A stretch of DNA of 64,000 nt from Allomuricauda sp. GTDB lineage: Bacteria; Bacteroidota; Bacteroidia; Flavobacteriales; Flavobacteriaceae. The position numbers and the translations under genes are program-made. The stretch spans positions 1,206,457 to 1,270,456 of the forward strand of contig RHLF01000002.1 of assembly GCA_003712125.1 (NCBI GenBank), written 5' to 3'. Below the pieces are notes generated by a model, which was not told the DNA's origin, did not search any database, and saw only the letters and a program-made list of their open reading frames with translations. Below, in pieces: positions 48,857-58,900 of the stretch. Every line of letters begins with the position of its first letter. The stretch's first letter is position 1.

Positions 48857-49687
48857 ATGGCAATCATTACATTAACTACCGATTTCGGAACCAAAGACCA
48901 TTTTGTTGCTGCCCTCAAAGGAACCATCTTAAAAGAACTGCCCACGGCAACTTTGGTTGATATTTCGCATGATATTTCACCATTCAATATTCAAGAATGT
49001 GCTTACGTATTAAAAAATTCATATCAAGCATTTCCCAAGGGCACCATTCATATTGTTGGTTTGGACTCTGAACGCTCTCCTGAAAATGAGCATATCATTG
49101 TATTTGCTGATGGACATTACTTTATAAGCGCAAATAATGGTGTAATTTCCCTCATCACAAAGGAGGTGCCGCCCGATAGCGTATTTGAAATAAACATGCC
49201 GAATGTTGCCCAAAGCGCCTTTCCCACACAAGACATTTTTTTGCAGGCCGCTTGTCACATTGGCCGGGGTGGCAAACCCGAAGTGGTCGGAAAACCTTTT
49301 GACGCATTAAAAGAGCTAAAGGAATTTGAACCTAGGGTGCTCAACGACGGTCGTAGCATTGCTGGAAATGTGATCTATATAGATAATTATGGTAATGTCG
49401 TAAGTAACATCCAAAAGACGTTGTTTGAAGCTTACCGAAATGGCAGAAGCTTCGAAATTGTAGCCCGCACCAATACCATAAACGCCATTCATCAAAGTTA
49501 CAATGGCATAATCAATTATGATTTGCCAAGGCCACAAAGAAAGGGGCCAGGAGATCTTTTGGCGCTATTCAATTCATCAGGCTACATCGAATTGGCCATT
49601 TATAAAAGTGATTTGAAAACGGTTGGAGGAGCATCGACCCTTTTGGGATTAGGTTACCGCGATACAATAACCATTAACTTTCTATAG
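48857..49687 (+). CDS. SAM hydroxide adenosyltransferase (DUF62 family)
   Basis: 276 residues. The family splits S-adenosylmethionine to adenosine and methionine using a hydroxide; fluorinases and chlorinases are relatives. Motif TTDFGTKDHFVAALKG at the N terminus carries the conserved Asp, and VDISHDI and SANNGVISLI are also conserved. Cytoplasmic. It is followed 51 bases later by gldF, though no functional link is known. Confidence 0.88.
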   Translation: MAIITLTTDFGTKDHFVAALKGTILKELPTATLVDISHDISPFNIQECAYVLKNSYQAFPKGTIHIVGLDSERSPENEHIIVFADGHYFISANNGVISLITKEVPPDSVFEINMPNVAQSAFPTQDIFLQAACHIGRGGKPEVVGKPFDALKELKEFEPRVLNDGRSIAGNVIYIDNYGNVVSNIQKTLFEAYRNGRSFEIVARTNTINAIHQSYNGIINYDLPRPQRKGPGDLLALFNSSGYIELAIYKSDLKTVGGASTLLGLGYRDTITINFL

Positions 49688-49738
49688 CACTTCCAATTTT
49701 GAAAAATTACCTAGTTTTGACATTGAATAATGATGTGA

Positions 49739-50473
49739 ATGTTTGCCATCTTTAAAAAAGAAGTTCGATCTTTTTTTACTTCACCTACCGGGTATTTGAT
49801 TATTGGTCTTTTCTTGTTGCTGACCGGTCTTTTTCTCTGGGTATTTAAAGGACCTTTCAATGTATTTGATTATGGTTTCGCTGATTTGTCCAATTTTTTC
49901 CTTTTGGCACCCTGGGTATTTTTATTCCTGATTCCGGCGATAACCATGAAAAGTTTTTCAGAAGAGATGAAATCTGGCACGCTCGAATTACTTTATATCA
50001 AACCCATTTCTTTATGGAAGGTGGTATTGGGTAAATTTTGGGCTGCCTTGTTCCTGTCCTTTTTAGCATTAATTCCCACCCTACTCTACGTTGTTACCAT
50101 AGCCTCCTTAGGTTCGACCATTGGTAATTATGACCTTGGTATTGCATTGGGCTCTTATTTCGGATTGCTTTTTTTAGTTGCGGCATACACCGCCATAGGT
50201 GTTTTCTCATCTTCGTTGAGCGAGAATCAAATAATAGCCTTTATTACTGCGGTATTCCTTTGCTTTCTGTTTTTTCAAGGATTTGATTCACTGTCCACCC
50301 TGTTTTCAGCCTCTAGCTGGGTCCAATTTTTTCAAAAAATAGGCGCTAAGTTTCATTTTGATAGTATTGCCCAAGGTATTCTGGATACGCGAGACCTGGT
50401 CTATTTCATTTCTTTAGCCTTATTATTTCTTTATCTCACCTACCTGAGATCAAAAAAACTATCAAAATCATGA
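49739..50473 (+). CDS. gldF: Gliding motility-associated ABC transporter permease GldF
   Basis: 244 residues with six hydrophobic helices, the ABC-2 permease type. The N-terminal IFKKEVRSFFTSPTGYLIIG and PAITMKSFSEEMKSGTLELL are characteristic of GldF. In Flavobacterium johnsoniae it works with GldA (ATPase) and GldG in gliding; gldA is not next to it here. It overlaps gldG by 4 bases. Confidence 0.9.
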   Translation: MFAIFKKEVRSFFTSPTGYLIIGLFLLLTGLFLWVFKGPFNVFDYGFADLSNFFLLAPWVFLFLIPAITMKSFSEEMKSGTLELLYIKPISLWKVVLGKFWAALFLSFLALIPTLLYVVTIASLGSTIGNYDLGIALGSYFGLLFLVAAYTAIGVFSSSLSENQIIAFITAVFLCFLFFQGFDSLSTLFSASSWVQFFQKIGAKFHFDSIAQGILDTRDLVYFISLALLFLYLTYLRSKKLSKS

Positions 50474-52137
50474 AAAAGCAACTTGTCCATGTTGTTATCG
50501 CCCTTGGTTTGATTTTGATGGTGAATCTTCTCAGCAATCAATTCTACAAGCGTTTTGACCTAACGGAAGACCGTCGATTCACCCTTTCAGAAGAGGCGAT
50601 ACAAACTGCCGAAAAGTTCGACAATACGGTGATAATTGATGTGTTGTTAGGTGGCAATCTACCGCCACAGTTCAACAAACTTAAAACTGAAAGTATTCTG
50701 CTTTTAGAACAGTTTAGATCAAAAAACAACAATATAACCTACAATTTAGTTGATCCCCTGGAAGACATGGGCCAACGAGAGAAGGTTATCGCCGACCTGC
50801 AACAAATAGGTTTAACACCTGCGAACGTAACCAGTGAGGAAGATGGTGTGGTATCACAAGAATTGGTTTTTCCATGGGCCATGGTGAACTATGGAAACAA
50901 CACCGTACGTGTTCCGCTTTTGAAAAATAAACTTGGAAGCAGCCCTGAGGAACTTATGAACAACTCGGTGCAGCAATTGGAGTATGCCTTCGCTGACGCC
51001 TTTACGAAACTTAGTATTCGCGAAAAAAAGAAAATAGCGGTCATCAAGGGAAACGGACAATTGGATGATATTTACATGGCAGATTTCTTGACCGAACTTC
51101 GTGAATATTACAATATTGGGGCAATAACCTTAGATTCGGTTGCAGCAAACGCAGAAACTGTTCTTGAACGACTGAATGATTTTGATTTGGCATTGGTGGC
51201 CAAACCCACAGAGTCTTTTTCCGACGAAGAAAAATACGTTTTAGACCAGTTTGTGGTCAATGGAGGTAAATCGGTTTGGCTAATCGATCAGGTGAACATG
51301 GAGTTGGATAGTTTGCTCAATGAACGTGGTAGTGCGATAGCCACCCCTAAAAGCCTTAATTTGGATGATTTCTTTTTCGGTTATGGCATCCGAATCAAAC
51401 CCGTTTTGGTCAACGATGCCTATAACACTCCCATAGTACTGGCCACTGGCAATGATAACAATTCGCGGTACAACCCCTTGCCTTGGGTATATCACCCCAT
51501 GGTTTTTTCGCAAGAAAACCATCCCATAAATAAAAATATCGAAGCACTTCGGTTACAGTTTGCCAATGCCATCGATACCCTAAAAAACAAAAATTTAAAA
51601 ACTGTATTATTACGTTCTTCGCCCTTATCAAAAGAAGAAGGTACGCCCAGACCCTTGTCACTCAACCTTCTCAACAGCCCGCCCGATATCAAAAATTATG
51701 AAGGCCTCGGAAATCTCATATTGGGCGTGTTGGTCGAGGGCGCATTCAATTCGGCCTATGCCAATCGCGTAAAACCCCTTACGCTCACAAATGCAATTGA
51801 TAAGGGACCATCAAACAAAATGCTGGTTATTGCCGATGGTGATGTCATCAAAAACCAAATTAGAAATGGTCGACCGCTAGAACTGGGTTACGATAAATGG
51901 ACCAATAGTTTTTATGGAAACAAAGAATTCTTGCTGAACAGTATAGGTTATATGCTCGATGACACCGGACTTATAAACATTCGGAACAAGACAGTTGCCA
52001 TTCCACTACTGGATACGCAAAAAATTATCCAAGAAAAAACAAAATGGCGATTGATAACTATTGGTCTTCCCGTGATTTTGATTCTTTTGGCCGGACTCGC
52101 ATTTAATGCGTTCAGAAGGCGTAAATATGGTTCTTAA
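50470..52137 (+). CDS. gldG: Gliding motility-associated ABC transporter protein GldG
   Basis: 555 residues: an N-terminal helix (about 8-24), then a large extracytoplasmic domain of the ABC_transp_aux type (KRFDLTEDRRFTLSEEA near 38, DQFVVNGGKSVWLIDQV near 258), ending with a C-terminal helix (about 525-545). It is the partner of GldF and, in studied gliders, needed for motility. ATG AAA overlaps the gldF stop by 4 bases. Confidence 0.9.
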   Translation: MKKQLVHVVIALGLILMVNLLSNQFYKRFDLTEDRRFTLSEEAIQTAEKFDNTVIIDVLLGGNLPPQFNKLKTESILLLEQFRSKNNNITYNLVDPLEDMGQREKVIADLQQIGLTPANVTSEEDGVVSQELVFPWAMVNYGNNTVRVPLLKNKLGSSPEELMNNSVQQLEYAFADAFTKLSIREKKKIAVIKGNGQLDDIYMADFLTELREYYNIGAITLDSVAANAETVLERLNDFDLALVAKPTESFSDEEKYVLDQFVVNGGKSVWLIDQVNMELDSLLNERGSAIATPKSLNLDDFFFGYGIRIKPVLVNDAYNTPIVLATGNDNNSRYNPLPWVYHPMVFSQENHPINKNIEALRLQFANAIDTLKNKNLKTVLLRSSPLSKEEGTPRPLSLNLLNSPPDIKNYEGLGNLILGVLVEGAFNSAYANRVKPLTLTNAIDKGPSNKMLVIADGDVIKNQIRNGRPLELGYDKWTNSFYGNKEFLLNSIGYMLDDTGLINIRNKTVAIPLLDTQKIIQEKTKWRLITIGLPVILILLAGLAFNAFRRRKYGS

Positions 52138-52138
52138 C

Positions 52139-52147
52139 TGTTGATAA
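52139..52147 (-). promoter_or_regulatory. DnaA-box-like site upstream of dnaN
   Basis: TTATCAACA on the minus strand, identical to the core of the pair before HU (31095-31125). One copy only, just after gldG. Chance occurrence is possible. Confidence 0.3.
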
Positions 52148-52176
52148 GTTAGTTTTATTCGCAACATCTTTTAAAA

Positions 52177-52184
52177 TATATTTG
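52177..52184 (+). promoter_or_regulatory. -7 element for dnaN
   Basis: TATATTTG fits TAnnTTTG, 58 bases before the ATG at 52243. No well-spaced TTG is seen upstream. Confidence 0.4.
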
Positions 52185-52242
52185 CTGATAGCCTTAGATA
52201 CTTCAAACCATTTGTATATCATGGGCCAGTGTAAAATTCCTT

Positions 52243-53364
52243 ATGATGAAATTCATTGTATCAAGCACCTATTTACTGAAGCACTTACAAGTCTTGGGAG
52301 GTGTCATCAACAACAGTAACACCTTACCTATTTTAGACAATTTTCTTTTCGATTTGCAAAAGAAAAAGCTTACCGTTTCAGCGTCTGACCTTGAAACCAC
52401 AATGAGTTCTGAACTTGAGGTCGAATCGGATAGCGAAGGGGTGATCGCGGTTCCGGCAAGATTACTGTTGGATACCTTGAAGACATTTCCAGAGCAGCCC
52501 TTGACATTTGTTGTAGAAGACAATAATACCGTTGAAATAAGCTCCAACCATGGTAAATATGCCTTGGCCTATGCGGATGGAAATGAATTTCCCAAAGCTA
52601 TTGAGGTAGCCAACCCGAGTACCACAACCATCCTTGGGGATGTATTGGCCACTGCAATTGCCAAAACAATTTTTGCCTCTGGTAACGATGACCTAAGACC
52701 GGTCATGAGTGGTGTATTTTTCCAATTTTCTCCTGAAAATTTAATTTTCGTTGCCACTGATGCCCATAAATTGGTGAAATACCAACGTAATGATGTACAG
52801 GCTTCCGAGGTAGCTGAATTTATAATGCCTAAAAAACCCTTGAACTTGTTAAAAGGTATTTTGGCAGGTTCAGAATCTGAGGTCAAAATTGAATATAATG
52901 ACAGTAATGCAAAGTTCAGTTTTGAAAACACTGAGTTGGTTTGTCGCCTAATTGATGGCAAATACCCCAATTACGAAGCTGTTATTCCGAAGGAAAACCC
53001 AAACAAATTATCGATTTCTCGAAATCAATTCTTGGGTTCGGTAAAAAGAGTTTCCATTTTCTCAAACAAAACTACGCACCAGATTCGGCTTAAAATTGCT
53101 GGAGCGGAGCTCAATATTTCCGCAGAAGATGTTGATTATAGCAACAAAGCGGAAGAACGTCTTTCATGCCAATATCACGGTGATGATATGCAAATCGGAT
53201 TTAACTCGCGCTTTTTGGTAGAAATGCTTGGCAACCTGACCTCCGAAGATGTTACCCTGGAAATGAGTTTGCCCAACCGAGCTGGTATCCTAACCCCCTC
53301 GGATGGCCTTGACGAAGGCGAAGAAGTAACCATGCTAGTTATGCCTGTTATGCTTAACGGATAA
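52243..53364 (+). CDS. dnaN: DNA polymerase III beta subunit (sliding clamp)
   Basis: 373 residues, the typical length of three similar clamp domains. N terminus MKFIVSSTYLLKHLQVLGGVI and end VTMLVMPVML match the family (the C-terminal MPVMLNG resembles the usual MPMR-like end). The dimer ring holds the replicase on DNA. ATG ATG tandem starts; either fits. The gene is not next to dnaA here, and a terminator follows. Confidence 0.95.
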   Translation: MMKFIVSSTYLLKHLQVLGGVINNSNTLPILDNFLFDLQKKKLTVSASDLETTMSSELEVESDSEGVIAVPARLLLDTLKTFPEQPLTFVVEDNNTVEISSNHGKYALAYADGNEFPKAIEVANPSTTTILGDVLATAIAKTIFASGNDDLRPVMSGVFFQFSPENLIFVATDAHKLVKYQRNDVQASEVAEFIMPKKPLNLLKGILAGSESEVKIEYNDSNAKFSFENTELVCRLIDGKYPNYEAVIPKENPNKLSISRNQFLGSVKRVSIFSNKTTHQIRLKIAGAELNISAEDVDYSNKAEERLSCQYHGDDMQIGFNSRFLVEMLGNLTSEDVTLEMSLPNRAGILTPSDGLDEGEEVTMLVMPVMLNG

Positions 53365-53369
53365 AAAAC

Positions 53370-53395
53370 AAAAGCTAGGCATAACCTAGCTTTTT
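53370..53395. terminator. Bidirectional terminator after dnaN
   Basis: Stem AAAAGCTAGG / CCTAGCTTTT with loop CATAA, flanked by A and T runs, between convergent dnaN and DUF4870. Confidence 0.85.
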
Positions 53396-53397
53396 AT

Positions 53398-53757
53398 TTA
53401 CAAAAACTTTATTGTCAAAAAGTAAGAGGGCGGCTCGCCATTGGCAGCCTTTACTGCATTTACAATGGGCAAAATAAATCCTAGAATACCAACGCCTATC
53501 AAGGTCAAAATACCCAATCCCAATAATAGAATTGCGGGAATGCTCAAAATGATATAGAGCAATAGGCTCAATTGCAGGTTGATTATTGACTTTCCATGTT
53601 CATTCATACCCTCAACATTATTTCTTGAGGTTAGCCAAATGATAAGAGGTACCAAAAAGCCCCCAAATCCGATCACATAATGCAATAGCTGCGACAAATG
53701 GGTCATGGCCAACAGCGTATTGTCTTTTCGTAAGGTTGTCTTATTAACTAATTCCAT
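53398..53757 (-). CDS. DUF4870 domain membrane protein
   Basis: 119 residues with three hydrophobic helices (LLHYVIGFGGFLVPLIIWL, LSLLLYIILSIPAILLLGLG, LTLIGVGILGFILPIV), the DUF4870 (Tic20-like) pattern. Function unknown. The gene is convergent with dnaN and divergent from mnmE. Confidence 0.85.
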   Translation of the reverse strand: MELVNKTTLRKDNTLLAMTHLSQLLHYVIGFGGFLVPLIIWLTSRNNVEGMNEHGKSIINLQLSLLLYIILSIPAILLLGLGILTLIGVGILGFILPIVNAVKAANGEPPSYFLTIKFL

Positions 53758-53832
53758 TTTCTTGTAATTGATTGATGATGTAATTATATGTAGGCAATTT
53801 TATGAAAATGTTACACAGGTCTTCCTAATTCG

Positions 53833-53840
53833 TAATTTTG
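53833..53840 (+). promoter_or_regulatory. -7 element abutting the mnmE start
   Basis: TAATTTTG fits TAnnTTTG and ends only 5 bases before the ATG at 53846. A start point about six bases downstream of the box would give a leaderless or nearly leaderless mRNA. Confidence 0.5.
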
Positions 53841-53845
53841 CGACC

Positions 53846-55216
53846 ATGTTTCAAGAAGAAAACATCATCGCATTGGCGACAGCACCAGGAATTGGAGCCA
53901 TCGCAGTGCTCCGTATTTCTGGACCTGAAGCCCTTGAAATTGTTGCCAAGAAGTTTAGGCCCTTCAGTGAAAAAAATTGGAAGGTACAAAAGAGTCATAC
54001 CCTGCATCTCGGGCATATTGTGGATAATGACACCGTTTTTGATAAAGTGCTGGTCTCCCTGTTCAAAGGACCAAATTCTTACACCGGTGAAAACGTGGTT
54101 GAAATATCGTGCCACGGTTCGCCCTATATTCAACAACAAATTCTGCAATTGTTTTTGAGGAACGGTTGCCGAATGGCCACGCCCGGTGAATTTACACTGC
54201 GTGCCTTTCTAAATGGCAAGATGGATTTAAGTCAGGCCGAAGCCGTTGCCGATCTGATAGCTAGTGATAGTGAAGCCTCGCACCAATTGGCCATGCAACA
54301 AATGCGAGGAGGGTTTAGCAACGAAATTCAAAACTTAAGGGAAGAACTCCTAAATTTTGCTTCCTTGATCGAATTAGAACTTGATTTTTCACAGGAGGAT
54401 GTCGAATTCGCTGATCGAGAACAATTCAACACCTTGTTGAATAAGATTAGCGATGTGCTTCAAAGACTTATTGATTCTTTCGCCTTGGGGAATGTAATTA
54501 AGAATGGTATCCCGGTTGCCATTGTTGGAGAACCCAACGTTGGTAAATCTACCCTTTTAAATGCCCTATTGAACGAAGATAAAGCCATTGTTAGTGATAT
54601 TGCTGGGACAACGCGTGATTCAATTGAGGACCAAATAATTCTTGATGGGATCAATTACCGCTTTATTGATACCGCAGGTATACGAAAAACATCCAATAAG
54701 ATTGAAAAGATTGGAATTCAAAAGACCTTTGAAAAAATTGAAAATGCGCGTTTGATCATTTACTTAGTGGACGCCTTGAATTTCGATGAATCGGAAATTA
54801 AAAAAACCCAAGAAAAATACCCCGACAAGAAAATCTTGACCGTTGCGAATAAGATTGATGGATTGAGTCAAAAACAACATGATGCAATTGTAGGATTGGC
54901 GCCACATACCATTTTTATCTCGGCCAAAGAGGGCACAGGAATCGAATCACTTAAATCAACCCTCCTGTCTCTGGTAAATAAAGGTGATTTGGGAAAAGAA
55001 GATGTTGTGATTTCAAATAGCAGGCATTATGAAGCGCTGCTTAAGGCCCTCAGGGAAGTTGAAAAGGTCAAAGTAGGACTTTCAGAAAATATTGCTTCTG
55101 ATCTGCTTTCAATTGATGTGAAACAAGCACTGTTTCACCTTGGTGAAATAACAGGTAGTGTAACCACTGATGACTTATTGGGTAATATTTTTTCCAATTT
55201 TTGCATTGGTAAATAA
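53846..55216 (+). CDS. mnmE: tRNA uridine-5-carboxymethylaminomethyl modification GTPase MnmE
   Basis: 456 residues from the ATG at 53846 (MFQEENIIALATAPG). An upstream in-frame ATG at 53768 would add 26 residues with no family likeness. With MnmG it adds the aminomethyl or carboxymethylaminomethyl group at U34 of certain tRNAs. The G domain shows GEPNVGKST, IAGTTRD and DTAG, and the C-terminal cysteine motif FCIGK is complete. The -7 element ends 5 bases before this ATG. The CpsB-like gene follows after 6 bases. Confidence 0.93.
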   Translation: MFQEENIIALATAPGIGAIAVLRISGPEALEIVAKKFRPFSEKNWKVQKSHTLHLGHIVDNDTVFDKVLVSLFKGPNSYTGENVVEISCHGSPYIQQQILQLFLRNGCRMATPGEFTLRAFLNGKMDLSQAEAVADLIASDSEASHQLAMQQMRGGFSNEIQNLREELLNFASLIELELDFSQEDVEFADREQFNTLLNKISDVLQRLIDSFALGNVIKNGIPVAIVGEPNVGKSTLLNALLNEDKAIVSDIAGTTRDSIEDQIILDGINYRFIDTAGIRKTSNKIEKIGIQKTFEKIENARLIIYLVDALNFDESEIKKTQEKYPDKKILTVANKIDGLSQKQHDAIVGLAPHTIFISAKEGTGIESLKSTLLSLVNKGDLGKEDVVISNSRHYEALLKALREVEKVKVGLSENIASDLLSIDVKQALFHLGEITGSVTTDDLLGNIFSNFCIGK

Positions 55217-55222
55217 CAGATT

Positions 55223-55963
55223 ATGTTTGACTTTTTCTCTCGAAAAATATATTTGGTTGATTTGTTAAAGGGTTTTGTTGACATCCATAACCACATTCTA
55301 CCAGGTATTGATGATGGTGCAAAAACGATTGAACAATCATTAGATCTCATCAAAGGCTTTGCTGAATTTGGGGTCAAAAACTTTGTGTGCACCCCACATA
55401 TCATGCATAATTACTATGAGAATACACCAGCATCTATAGCGGCCTCCTATGATAAACTGAAATTGGCCTTGGCCCATGAAAACATGGAAGACACCATTCT
55501 TGACCGTGCTGCCGAACACATGATAGACGATAATTTTGAGGACCTCCTTGCCCGGAAAGATATTATGCCTTTAAAAAAATATCATCTATTGGTTGAGATG
55601 TCCTTTCTGCAGGCCCCAATTAATTTTGACCGGGCCATACAAAAAATAACTTCTGCTGGGTATTTTCCTATTTTGGCGCATCCTGAGCGGTATGGTTTTC
55701 TCAGAGGTAATTTTCGGAGGTATGAATCCTTAAAACGAAAAAATATATTGTTCCAAGTAAATTTGTTGTCCTTGGCCGGCTACTATGGTGATGACAAAAA
55801 GAGTATGGCATACAAGCTTATCGAAAAAGATTTGGTCGAATTTTTAGCTTCAGATGTACACAATGCGGACCAATTAAATGCAATTAAGGAAACTACCATA
55901 CCAAAGCGCTACGCAAAAAAACTTAATCCCTTAGTGAATAAAACTATCGAAACGTTCTGGTGA
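55223..55963 (+). CDS. CpsB/CapC-type tyrosine-protein phosphatase (PHP family)
   Basis: 246 residues with the PHP metal centre: VDIHNHILPGIDDGAKT at the N terminus, CTPHIM, ILAHPERYGF and ASDVHN near the end. These manganese-dependent phosphatases remove phosphate from tyrosine kinases that control capsule and exopolysaccharide export. No kinase or capsule operon is in the window, so the target is unknown. It lies 6 bases after mnmE; its end is 11 bases from the convergent giant gene. Confidence 0.87.
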   Translation: MFDFFSRKIYLVDLLKGFVDIHNHILPGIDDGAKTIEQSLDLIKGFAEFGVKNFVCTPHIMHNYYENTPASIAASYDKLKLALAHENMEDTILDRAAEHMIDDNFEDLLARKDIMPLKKYHLLVEMSFLQAPINFDRAIQKITSAGYFPILAHPERYGFLRGNFRRYESLKRKNILFQVNLLSLAGYYGDDKKSMAYKLIEKDLVEFLASDVHNADQLNAIKETTIPKRYAKKLNPLVNKTIETFW

Positions 55964-55974
55964 TTCAAAATGCC

Positions 55975-58900
55975 CTATTGTCTGATTACCAGTCGGTGTT
56001 CTGAAATCTTTTGGTTTGAATTCGATAACATTTGTATAATGTAAACACCATCTTCAATCCCCAAGACATCAAATCCAAATTGTCCCGATTTACTCAATTG
56101 CTCATCAATCTCCATGGTACGAACCAACCGACCGGTTACGTCAAAAATATGGACCTTCCGAATATTGGTGATGGGTTGGGTGACAACGTTAACTTCATAG
56201 CTTGTTGGATTAGGTGACAACAACACTGTAATGTTTTCCTCCAAACTGTCATTAGGTAAAATTGAATTACCAACAGCGGTGATGGTAAATTGAACCGTCA
56301 CGGTCTCACCTGGAACCCCACCCAATGATGAATTGGGATAGGGTGTTGCTGATAAGATATAGCTACCGATTGGTAAAATGTTTCCAAAATAATCGCCCGC
56401 AGCATCACCAAAAAGGGCATATGGAGCTCCATTTTCGGTCTGGTTGGCACTTACTGGTCCGGAAAGGTTAAACGAAACACTGCCTACCACTGGCGGATTG
56501 GTATTCGCCCTTATGTTAAGACCAATACCTTGAATTGTGGATTCCTGAATTTGCATACCATCAGTGATATCAAATAGATCGGTATTGGTAACTGCATTGA
56601 CCAAAGTAAAGCTTTCAATCGTTTCAATGCCCGGGTTACCACCACCACCGGTATCCGTACCCACAATCCAATCGAACTGAATGGTTGTAGCTTCCTGTGG
56701 TATGCCCGTATCTGTAACAGTAACCGAAACCGTGTAAGGACTATTTTCAGCGGCGCCTACCACACCACCAGAACCTCGAGAAGACTGAGGTCCATCCAAA
56801 ACCGTGGTGGGTTCCCCAGGACCTTGCAAATCAATTTGAGTCAAGGCAAACCGGTCAACACGATGTCCTGCAGACCGCTCGGACATGGATATGGTAAAAG
56901 TTGTTGGGTTAGGAAAATACGCATATACCGCGTAGCTGTGAAAATCAATGGTCTCGGCACTCCATTTGTTGCCACCACCAACAACATCACCATTGCGAAA
57001 AACCTTGAAATAACCATTACTACCAGGGTTATCAGCTCCAAAATCGGGACGCCCTTGTGCATTTCCTGCTGGATAATAGACACTCTTACCTATATTGCCC
57101 CCTCCAAGATAAGCCTCAAACTCTGCCGTATTGACCAAATCGGAACTCACACAGAAAAAATGAATGTTTGATGTATTAGCTATTCTGAACCATGTATCAT
57201 TTTCATCTGAAGCGACCGAACCACTGAATTCTGATTTCATATGAAACCGGTACACCCCAGGAGTAGAAACCTGAATGTCATAAGTCACAGTTTCTCCGAC
57301 TTCAGAAACACTGAAGTGATTTGCATGTGCTTCCATAAAAGTGGTCGATCCGTCAGATTCGATATCCCAACCTGCATTTGTATTTGTATCTACGAAATCG
57401 CTTTCTGCCTCAACAATGATCAAACCATTCGATTCTAAAAAGGCCCCTGAAGATTGTCCTTGAGTTATCACCCCTGAAATTTGCCCGGTACTCGGATTGA
57501 TAGCTAAATCAGGAGGTAAATTGGTCGCCTCATACGCCAAATTAGCACTCTCATCTGTAGCGACTATTTGCAAGGATACTGTCTCTCCTTCATTGTTATT
57601 TTGAGTACCTGGATTCGTTACCACAGGTGGTGCGTTGACACCACCGCTCGTCACTGAAATACTAATATTCGCCGTATCTGTCTCATTTTCAGCATCGGAA
57701 ACTGTAAGTGCCACGTCATAGGTGCCCGCAATTGTAAATGTATGGGAAGGATCGGCCAAGGTGGAAGTATTTCCATCTTTAAAATCCCATAAATAGCTCA
57801 CAATTCCATTATCATCGGTTGAGTTACTTCCCGTAAAGTCTACGGATAAAGGTGCTTGTCCGTTGGTTGTTGAAGCAGAAATCACAGCCAAAGGAGTTTG
57901 GTTGCCACCACCATTGTTATCAACAATAGAAAAGTTCACAACATAGGGTTGACCCAATACACCACCGCTCTGACTGCCTCCGTTATAAGCAGTAGCGGTT
58001 AAGATATAGTTGCCCAAGGGAAGATCGTTTGGATTAAAATCACCGGCAACATCGCCAAATAATGCATAGGGTGCGACACCCTCAGTACGCGAACTTGTAA
58101 TTGTACCCGATAGTTCAAATGAAACACTGCCCACAACGGCTGGATTGGTTTCGGCACGAACATTTAAGCCAATGCCTCCAGTGCTACCAAAATCGAGTTG
58201 CTGACCATTGGTAAGAGTCAACAAATCTGCATCCGTAACTGCATCAATTAAGGTAAGTCCAATAACCCCATCAGTACTCTGTTCATTTACCGTTATTGTA
58301 ATTGTGATAGATGATGATGCATTTTCTGCATCGGAAACAGTTAGTTCAACATCATAATTGCCAGCAGCAGTAAAGGTATGGGATGGGTCAGCCAATGCGG
58401 AGGTATTTCCGTCCTTAAAATCCCAGGTGTAACTTACGATACCATTATCATCTGTAGAATTGCTTCCGGTAAAGTCAACCGAAAGCGGAACGGTGCCCGA
58501 TTGTATTGAGGCCAAAGCAACGGCAACAGGCGGTTGGTTACCAGCAGGTTCAACCACAATAATGGTAAGGGTAGTTGCGTCGGTTTCATTTTCTACGTCT
58601 GTAACAGTGAGTTCCACATCATAAGTGCCTGCAACAGCAAAAGTATGGGATGGGTCGGCAGAGGTGGAAGTATTCCCATCTTTGAAATCCCAAGTATAGC
58701 TTACGATGCCCGTATCATCCGTAGAATTGCTTCCCGTAAAATCTACCAAAAGAGGGGCTGTACCTGTTAAGACTGAAGCAGTCGCAACGGCCACAGGAGG
58801 TTGGTTAATTGCAGGTTCACTTACCGTAATCGTAATTGTGGTAGAGGATGTCTCGTTCTCCGCATCGGTTACGGTAAGCTCAACATCATAGGTACCCGGT

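Noticed and set aside
53768..53845. Upstream start adding 26 residues to MnmE
   Set aside because: The extension has no family similarity and the promoter lies inside it; the standard N terminus begins at 53846.
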